Shown in pieces: positions 57,017 to 64,000 of a stretch of DNA of 64,000 nt. Under the pieces are notes generated by a model. That model ran no database searches, was not told the origin of the DNA, and saw only the letters and a program-made list of their open reading frames with translations. Position numbers and translations under genes: made by a program. Within the stretch, counting starts at the first letter, position 1, and every line of letters starts with the position of its first letter. Source of the DNA: Avena insularis (lineage: Eukaryota; Streptophyta; Magnoliopsida; Poales; Poaceae); assembly GCA_023614405.1 (NCBI GenBank), contig CM042684.1, forward strand, positions 466,683,650 through 466,747,649, written 5' to 3'.

Positions 57017-57397
57017 TTTCGCATTTCGTTCCTAGTTTTATCTCGCCTGTATTTTATCTCGCATGTATTTTCTAAGCATTCTGTGTGTAAGAACCAAGCT
57101 CGTATGATCCCTGTGTTATTAGCTACTTAACCTGTATGAATTACATTCCCCCTTTTGTATGCTCCACATTAATTCTTACAAATTCTGTCTGTGCCATTTG
57201 CATACGGCAAAATCTAGGACTGACATGCTTAAGGTGTAATACAGTCATAAGTCATAACCAAACCCAGATTATAGCGAAGGATACACTCATAACCAAACCC
57301 AGATTATAGTTTGACAAAGGTAATACACAGCAGTTCGTAATTGCTCACATAGTGTACTTATGAAATAACATGTTTTCATAAACACAACAATCATGCA
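57017..57397. other. Shared 3' region of two convergent exonuclease-like genes
   Basis: AT-rich region between two stop codons facing each other. It includes a short direct repeat (ACCAAACCCAGATTATAG near 57257 and 57292). Transcripts of the two genes may overlap here. Confidence 0.5.
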
Positions 57398-58301
57398 CTA
57401 ATAGTCTACATCCCAGCCTGTTGGAGAAGGCAACCGATCCCAGGATGCCTTCGGTCGCTTGCCCCGGTTTGTAGATTCATCTACACTCCGGCATCTGGGG
57501 CAAACAACCTGCCTTGGTGGTGGTTCAATGATGCGATGCCTGGAACGAGATTTTACAATCTGGCGGTATATCTTGTGGCCAACATACCCGTCAATTGCAG
57601 CGTTCTTCAGATTAGGTTCAGAAAGTGGCTTATCCTCCCAGTAATCGTGCCCTAAACGCCTCCACGAACATCTCGGCAATCTGTCCTTCATGTCAGCGTA
57701 CCACAGGTCGATGAGTTCGGAGCCAAGAGCGGACATCCTGGTCTTGCCGCCCTTCGTCCTTGGGATCCAGTAAATTTCCTGGATGTCCACTCTGCACTCC
57801 TTTGGGATTCTAATGTTGACAGTCGGGCTTTCAAGCAGTTTAGTGTCATTCGTGATGTCAACACTAGTAAATGTTATGTGCTGGTTCACGAGAAAGTCAT
57901 GAAACAGATCCCTAATGCTTTTGCCCCACCTGCATGAAAATGAATTCAGACAAATAATATAGCAATAACTTTTGCAAACAGACGGTTAAGGAGCAAAAAG
58001 ACAACAAAGTCTACCAGATCCCGTCAGCCCCCTTCTCGCAAAAAGGTTGGTATACGAGGACGTGCCACTTCATGGAGAGTTGCACCATGGCGATCCTACG
58101 GTGATCGCGGTTGTACTCGAGGTCGAGACCTACGAACCTGTTTTCTTCGAACTGCAGACAACTCGTGTAATTATCCGGAGTGTTCCTCACCGTCCGAGGG
58201 TCGGTGGTGTAGACGACATCTATCTTCTTCCCGCCATGTACTTCGATGTCGAAGTACGCGGTTTCTTGCCTGCCGTCGTTTCAGACGTCCGGAGCGTCCA
58301 T
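57398..58301 (-). pseudogene. DEDDy-type 3'-5' exonuclease-like gene with early stop and degraded motif III
   Basis: Exon 1 is 58301-58015 and exon 2 is 57929-57398, joined by a GT-AG intron of 85 bp. The sum is 819 bases, exactly 273 codons, supporting the model. It starts MDAPDV, then a TGA (58283-58281), and continues in phase. Motif I is RFVGLDLEYNRD (D60, E62), motif II TSVDITND (D124), and motif III NAAIDGYVGHKIY, where the tyrosine expected four residues before D209 is asparagine. No in-frame methionine lies between the TGA and motif I, so a normal protein is unlikely. The C-terminal tail is basic and has CPRC. It is clearly paralogous to the plus-strand gene at 56093-57016. Confidence 0.72.
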
Positions 58302-58908
58302 GACTACAGGCAAGAGGGAAAGGATACGGAGGAAGAGGGTGATGCAGTGGTGGAGGAAATAGATGAGGCCGTGGAGGAGAAAGACGATGAGGCCGTGGAG
58401 GAGGAAATGAGACTGAGAAGTGAAAGATTGGAACCACCCTTACCAATATCTGGAATGGTGCACAACCGTTTGTAGTAGGGTGAAGGTGGAGAAAACGGTG
58501 GTTTTACACGTCGACGCTAGCGCTTCCTAAAATTTGTTCTGCGCCACTTGCATGCGGTGGAATCAATTCAAACGTAGGCACGTTTGCGCGTGCCGACCTT
58601 CACTCACTGACAGGCGGGCCGCACATTTCTCTTTTACGATTTATTTTTTCACTTCCTCTAGACGGTTCCAGTGCCCGCCCTCAATAATTACGCCCCCCTT
58701 CTTGTCTTCCACGCGGACGAGAACCGGCGATGGCGGCGGTTCCTTGCAGATTCACTCCCCACTCGAACAACTGCCCCCATCCCTGATTCCACCCCCTCTC
58801 GAATCCATCCGCCTCCTTATCACAACGCCTCCATTAATCTACCGGATTCCAGACTCCATTTGCCTCTATGGGTAGAGCTTGGGGTAGCAGCAGGCTGAAG
58901 CGAAAGGC
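58302..58908. other. Divergent intergenic region
   Basis: Upstream side of both the minus-strand exonuclease-like gene and the plus-strand DUF295-type gene. It holds a GAGGAG-rich stretch (58317-58420), probably the 5' UTR of the minus-strand gene, and a C-rich stretch before 58909. No frame is supported. Confidence 0.4.
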
Positions 58909-61148
58909 ATGCGACGACGACGTGGATGGCCAAGGCGACCGCTACCGCGAGGATTGGGATGGCGAACCTCGGCCTTGACGTGCAGGATCGCCTCGGGGTT
59001 GGACATCATCTCAGCCGGCTGCCCCGCTCGCTGCATCCCTGGCTACCGCTTGACAATGCAGAACATGGACGAACAAACGTTGGGCACGCCAGGCCTTCTT
59101 TATCCCGATAACAGCAAATGGCCAAACGACCGCAATGGCCACGTAAGTTCCAGTATCTAGCTTATTCGTTCAGTCATATCGTTGATTCATATGTGTTGAA
59201 CTCTCATCGGAATTCTATGTTCCTTTCATCGAACGTGTTGTGTGCACGCGTGGTTTGAACAAATCGAACCATTTAAGACTATTCTGTACAGCGGAAGCTC
59301 TGCTCGTACCTGATATTCTGGTATTTTCGTAGTGACACAGTCTTACTTTGGGTGATAGACGAGTTGTCAATTTCGATTTTGCACTGGAATGCCTGCTAGG
59401 TGATATTCTATTTCCTAAAATAAAAACAAACATATTAGACGATTTAAGGCTGTTATGCCCCGAGCTGTTTATGATCATCGTCAGGAGTTTGTTCTGGGGG
59501 CTCTGCTACTACTCCATATATTGAATATCTTCGTAGTGACACAGGCACAATTTAGGCGATATCTGAGGAGACACTCGTATTTAGGCAATATTTTGTGTAC
59601 TTTAATCTGAAGGCCCAGTTGTCAAATTGTATTTGCAATGGAATCCATGCTAGGTGATTGTACCAACTGACAACAAACTCTGCAGAATATTCATGCAAAA
59701 CTGATGCTGCTGGATAAGTGGTTCGAATCAGTAGTGGTGAATATCAAGAAAGAAGAAGAGACAGAAATGGAAGATGACCAGAACTGGGTGGGTGGCAACG
59801 GCGAGTGGCTGGTCCTTTTATCACAGGATGGCAGTACTTGGACTCTAAAAAATGGCTACAGATCGGTGAGACTTGCAGTGCCATCTTTGAAGGGTGTCGG
59901 CATTACTGCATTCAACAGCGGGTGGCCGCCGCCCATTTCCGAATTCGCTTATAGGTTCAACATGGCAGAACTTGACCTCGTGAAGGTACAGCTCCCACAT
60001 AGACCGCGGGAGGGGGCGTGGAAGAACTGGGAGCACAACCTCTTAGCGGTGTTCGACAAGGCAATCACATTCATTAGATGCCCAGAAGACAAGGAATGGA
60101 CAGTCTTGCGCGGCGACTTCCTGCGTCCGGAGAAGTATGTCGACGCCGTCTTCACCTACGGCTACTCTTCGTACAGACCGCAACGCATTTATGCGGTCAC
60201 TGAACCTAGCGGCGACGTGCGTGTTTGGGAGCCGTCCATTTGGGGTGAGTCATGGTGTCATATAGCATGTAAAATCCCATTCAAAATTCTGCTTACTGAC
60301 TGTTAGTAACACGCAGGTACCCACGCAGCCCCGTGCATCATTCCAGCTCTGGTCATCGAAGATGTAGTAGCAGATGCTGAACTTGGGACACGGCATTGGT
60401 TCCTTGCACCTCTCGGAGAGAACACGGAACAGGATGATGAACTCATGTAGATTCATATCAGGGGAGCACTAAACAGCGTTGGTGATACAATAGAACATAT
60501 GGGGACACAACTTTCTTCATACCCATCGCTGCGGTGTCACGTTTTCTCGAGGTCCGCATGCCCATCCAAAGACCCAGTAGAGCAAGTCTGGAGCAGAGTC
60601 AACAATCTGAAGGGACAATCTATGTTTCTTGGGATCAACTACCCTTTCTTTGTCGGAGCCCCTGGAGCTGTTGAACCTGTAATTGCTCAGGCATCCCTGG
60701 CCCCTGATGCTGGTGGTGGTGGTGGAGCTGACGAAGAACTAGCTGCTGCTGCTCCTGGTGAAGCTGACGAAATACTTGGTGATGCTGCTGCTGGTGAAGC
60801 TGACGAAATACTTGCTAATGCTGCTGCTGGTGAAGCTGACGAAATACCTGCTGAGACTGCTGGTGAAGTCGATTACCCTACCGGGCTGCTGAGTCCGTGA
60901 AGAACATGTTGGTGTTGTTGCTAAGGTGCCAGCACTTCCGGTGTTGATAGCGGCATCGTGTGTTTGCTGCACACTCACGCGCCTATCATGTTGACACTCC
61001 AGATCCGACCTGGAGTCGAATCCACGTCGGGGGGAGGGGGCCTACAATTGGCTCATCCGTGGGGTCGTACTATTTGAAGGAGAATGAAAGACGGCCAAAC
61101 GCAGCATTCTGGTTCGTTCCGACGATACCACCAGCTCCAGGGACCTAG
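58909..61148 (+). pseudogene. DUF295 / KIB1-type beta-propeller gene, broken
   Basis: Exons 58909-59142, 59686-60244 and from 60317, with GT/CAG borders and a continuous phase. Exon 1 ends LGTPGLLYPDNSK then WPNDRNGH. Exon 2 has NWVGGNGEWLVLLSQDG, AITFIRCPEDKEWTVLRGD and RIYAVTEPSGDVRVWEP, typical of the plant DUF295 (KIB1-4) domain, often found behind an F-box, which I cannot identify clearly here. A TAG at 60448-60450 would end it at 308 residues, but the same phase continues with EQVWSRVNNLKGQSMFLG and INYPFFVG, the conserved C-terminal blade, to 60900. A further phase shift precedes CVFAAHSRAYHV-like sequence and LKENERRPNAAFWF to 61148. So there is one nonsense and one frameshift. Family members act in protein turnover or signalling in some plants; no role is assigned here. 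Confidence 0.65.
60757..60864 (+). repeat. 36-bp coding repeat in the DUF295-type gene
   Basis: Three copies at 60757, 60793 and 60829 encode GEADEILGDAAA-like 12-residue units (GEADEI plus an alanine run), with a partial fourth. It is an acidic, alanine-rich insertion after the conserved NYPFFVG segment. Confidence 0.88.
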
Positions 61149-63084
61149 TGCTCATACTGGCAGATCCGATGAACCATTTGTCTTTATCTTTATCATTAGT
61201 TACGCTTATGTGTGTAAAGATTAAGCTGTGCTTATTTGTGTAAAACTAAGTTAGGCCTAACTGCGTAATATTCAGTGAAGCCCAGCTTTTCTTTCCACGC
61301 CCATAACAACAGAATTGCAGCATAGAACATACAAATGTAATATGAATACCAGGCATTTTTGCTCAGGATAACAACCACTTAAAACAAATGATACATCGTG
61401 TACGCATTTGAACGCATCACTAGAATGTGCCACCTATTGATGATTGATGACATGGATCTAGCTTTTTTGCGCGTATTTGCATTGAATCGCTCATTGATTT
61501 GTTCACATATTTTTTGGCAATGGCTGATGAACTCCACTCTCTTGGTAACTTGCTTCGTCAGCGAGCACCTATTGATGCAATGCAAAGTACAGAACATGGT
61601 CATCATCGTCATTCCATTTAGGTTCTCTATGTTTCGTCATCACGGAGCTACTAATTTCAAATGAAAATCTAGTAAACAATAGATGTGTATATTGTTAGAG
61701 TATGCTACGGCCACAGTACATACATGTTTTTCTACAATCACAAGAAGAAAACTTGATGCATTTTCACCTTGCTGGCGTTGTGCCGAACTGGGTGGATGTG
61801 TCTTTGGGGTTCGGAGAGGAAGGCGCCGTGGCTAGTGCGTGTGCGACCACGGCCACGGCGAGCTCGGATTCTAGAGGAGGCAAACAGGACCGAGCATGGT
61901 CGGCATGGTGACAGATCTCATCCGGGAATGAATTCCCGTCTCCGCGTCGTGCCAATGTTGCGGTCATGGTGATGGCGAGCTCCCATTCGGGATGCGGAGG
62001 AGAACGGGCCGAGCAGGTTCGTCAAGTCCTAGCTCCGCGCCATGGCCGCGACCACAGATTTCCGCCCCGGAGGAAGAATAAGACGCGTAAAGGATGCATG
62101 CGCCAACGCTGCAAGCCTACATGGCAGCGACGACGGCAGCGACATAACGACGAAAGCTGACAGGGAGGGGTCCAACTTGACGGCCGTTAGCCTGATTTTT
62201 TGTATTGAAACGTAAAGTTAAATTCGTGCCGAAAAAGATCCTCTGAGTATTTGGCACGCCAATTGAAGTCATCGCGGCTGATTTCAGAAAACTCGGGTAC
62301 CGCGTTGCCTGGCCACCCCAACTTTCGGACCGCAAAATGATATTCTCGTGCCCGTGCCCGTCCCCACTGCATGTTATAAAAACTACTAGAGCAAAAGCGC
62401 ACCACACGCTGGATAAGATCAATGCTCCCTAGCATTGACTGTGACTGACGCCGGCATGGCAAGCTCCTGTGTGGTTCCTAATCAACAGGACCGTACCTAG
62501 GAATTTAGAAGCCCTGTACAAAATAAAATATTTTGCTCCACGCATATAATAGAAAGTTTAGTACTCTACTAATATCTGTGGTTCAGTTTTGATCGGCAAA
62601 AAGTTGGTTGAATTCTTGTTTTATAATTATTTGTGCCATGGCGAAAGTCGCTGAATTATGTGTCAAATTTACTTTCCATTTCAAAAGAAGTACCAATTTT
62701 TTATTTGATTTGGTTGAAATATAAACAAATATAACCTATGTCTTTTACTTTTTGTGTACAATTGTTACCTAGGAGATAATTTGACCGAAAGGAAATTCTT
62801 ATAACTTTAAGGCCATAACCTTTTCCTCTGATAATTACAACCTAAGTTTGAAGAAATATGAGATCTTAAGATCAACAAATTCGTGTTTTTAATAATAAAA
62901 TGGGCGCACTATGGAGAAAATGTTACTATCTAAGAACTCACGTCTTGTTAAACAGGGGAAGAAGTAGGTATTGATGAAAACTCCTGGCCCCTTTTACTAA
63001 CTGCTACTCAAGTTGAAACTAGAAAGTTGCTTGTTCTAAAAAAAGGCTTGAAATTGCTGCCATCGCTCTAGCCTTCCTAGTTAT
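61149..63084. other. Long gene-poor interval
   Basis: About 1.9 kb with no supported gene. 61800-62060 contains two related GC-rich segments (around GGCGAGCTCGGATTC and GGCGAGCTCCCATTC), possibly an old duplication. From about 62500 the sequence is AT-rich. No transposon ends are seen. Confidence 0.4.
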
Positions 63085-63214
63085 AAAATCTAAAATTAGA
63101 TTTTGAAAAACACACATCTATTTTAATCTCTGTAGTACTTTAATATTACATGCACTTTAAAATCTAAAATTAGATTTTGGAAAGCACACATCTACTTTAA
63201 TCTCTGCAGTACTA
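63085..63214. repeat. Direct duplication with 74-bp period
   Basis: AAAATCTAAAATTAGATTTT starts at 63085 and again at 63159, each followed by a CACACATCTA and TTTAATCTCTG segment. The two copies differ at a few bases. AATCTAAAATTAGATTTT is itself nearly palindromic. Confidence 0.8.
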
Positions 63215-63286
63215 TCTCTGTTTGGTATTATTAGTCCTAAGGGCCAAGTCGCTAATACCAAGAGATTCCATAAATCTCTCACATTA

Positions 63287-64000
63287 CACTAGTAGAAAAC
63301 AGACCTTTAGTCCAGGGGTATTAGCCCTGGTTTTGCTACAAACCGGGACTAATGCCCCGGTCCAACGGCTAGAACTGGCCCCAGGGGGGTGGCAGGCACT
63401 AACCCCGGTTCGAACGGGACCTTTAGCCCCGGGTCGTGTAATAAACCGGGGCTAAAGGGTTTCAGGCAGGCCGGGTCGGGCGTCAGACCCTTTAGCCCCG
63501 GTTTGTTACACGACCTGGGGCTAAAGGTGGACCTTTAGCCCCGGTTTGTTACACGACCCGGGGCTAAAGGTGGTCTGGCTATATCTTCTTCTTCCCCTGC
63601 CCGAGCCACCATTCAAGCTGGTGGCTCTCCTCTCTCTCTCTTTCTTGCTTCAAGCTCGAGTTAATGCCTTTTTTTCCTCAAGATTTGTCTAGATTTTGTG
63701 GTGCCCCATCTATCCAAAGGTTCTAAAAGGTGAGAAACTTCATCCTTTGAACTTTCATTGCTATATTAGCTCATTTCATGATCTATCTTATAGATGGATT
63801 TGTGGATTTAGTTTGGTAATAATTTTTGCAGTGATAGCACGATATCAATGTTTAGATTCTATCTATTTTGTATTAATGTAAGAAACTCTAAGGTAAATAT
63901 CACAATTTGTGGATTATTCTATCAATATATATCTTGTTTTGGTACATAGAGTCTCGAAAACTGATTTTAGAAGCACAGACATGCGTGAGTTCATCATTCT
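63287..64000 (+). mobile_element. CACTA (En/Spm) DNA transposon, left end, runs off the window
   Basis: Begins CACTAGTAGAAAACAGACC after the bases TTA (possible 3-bp TSD). The following 280 bp hold the subterminal repeats typical of grass CACTA elements: arms CTTTAGCCCCGG (63421-63432) and CCGGGGCTAAAG (63446-63457) form a hairpin, and similar palindromes recur to about 63570. Beyond is AT-rich internal sequence without a transposase in the window. It may be an autonomous or a non-autonomous copy; the partner end is outside. Confidence 0.82.

Noticed and set aside
58047..58475. Plus-strand 142-codon frame
   Set aside because: It is the complement of exon 1 and the leader of the minus-strand exonuclease-like gene, whose motifs and splice phase are convincing.
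61398..61664. Plus-strand 88-codon frame
   Set aside because: AT-rich, no domain, no neighbouring splice support; probably chance.

Overview
The window is nuclear DNA of a grass, most likely of the wheat/barley tribe (Triticeae). The basis is the transposon landscape: a BARE/Angela-like Copia element, an Athila-like LTR of the Sabrina/WHAM type, two Tat-lineage Ty3 elements with antisense genes, and CACTA termini. Genes have introns and there is no bacterial gene organisation. Family names come from memory of motifs, not from a database search.

Layout, left to right. 1-14957 is a nested transposon block. A minus-strand Athila-like element enters from the left edge, and its 5' LTR (696-14957) is split by a complete 12.7-kb Tat-type Ty3 element (2218-14872, TSD ACTCC on both sides). 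That element carries gag-pro-RT-RNase H-second RNase H-integrase in one frame broken by stop codons, then a spliced gene on the opposite strand (13475-9080). 14958-16836 is low-copy DNA with two broken gene remnants. 16837-31738 is a roughly 15-kb minisatellite of about 40-50-bp units, with superimposed multi-kb duplications (1,256, 2,995 and 3,834 bp). 32406-34439 holds two paralogous XS-type zinc-finger genes, one apparently intact and one broken. A CACTA end (to 35296) abuts a second, left-truncated, minus-strand Tat element (35297-54873), which is interrupted by a complete 8.4-kb Copia element (39328-47710, TSD TCCTT). 54874-61148 is a gene island: a gene fragment, two tail-to-tail DEDDy 3'-5' exonuclease-like genes (56093-57016 on plus, 58301-57398 on minus) and a broken DUF295/KIB1-type gene (58909-61148). 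At 63287 another CACTA element begins and runs off the right edge.

How the parts relate. Most of the window is retrotransposon layers whose target-site duplications give their order: Athila before Tat 1, and Tat 2 before Copia. All autonomous-type elements are disabled by stops or frameshifts. The two Tat elements share an unusual spliced antisense gene (gypsy-type transposon domain, basic and coiled-coil regions) and two TAG codons at equivalent positions. The least explained object is the large minisatellite: each canonical unit contains a perfect 8-bp inverted repeat and a CATGCA motif, and long frames stay open through it on the minus strand. It lies next to XS-finger genes, a family linked to small-RNA pathways, but a functional link is only a speculation.
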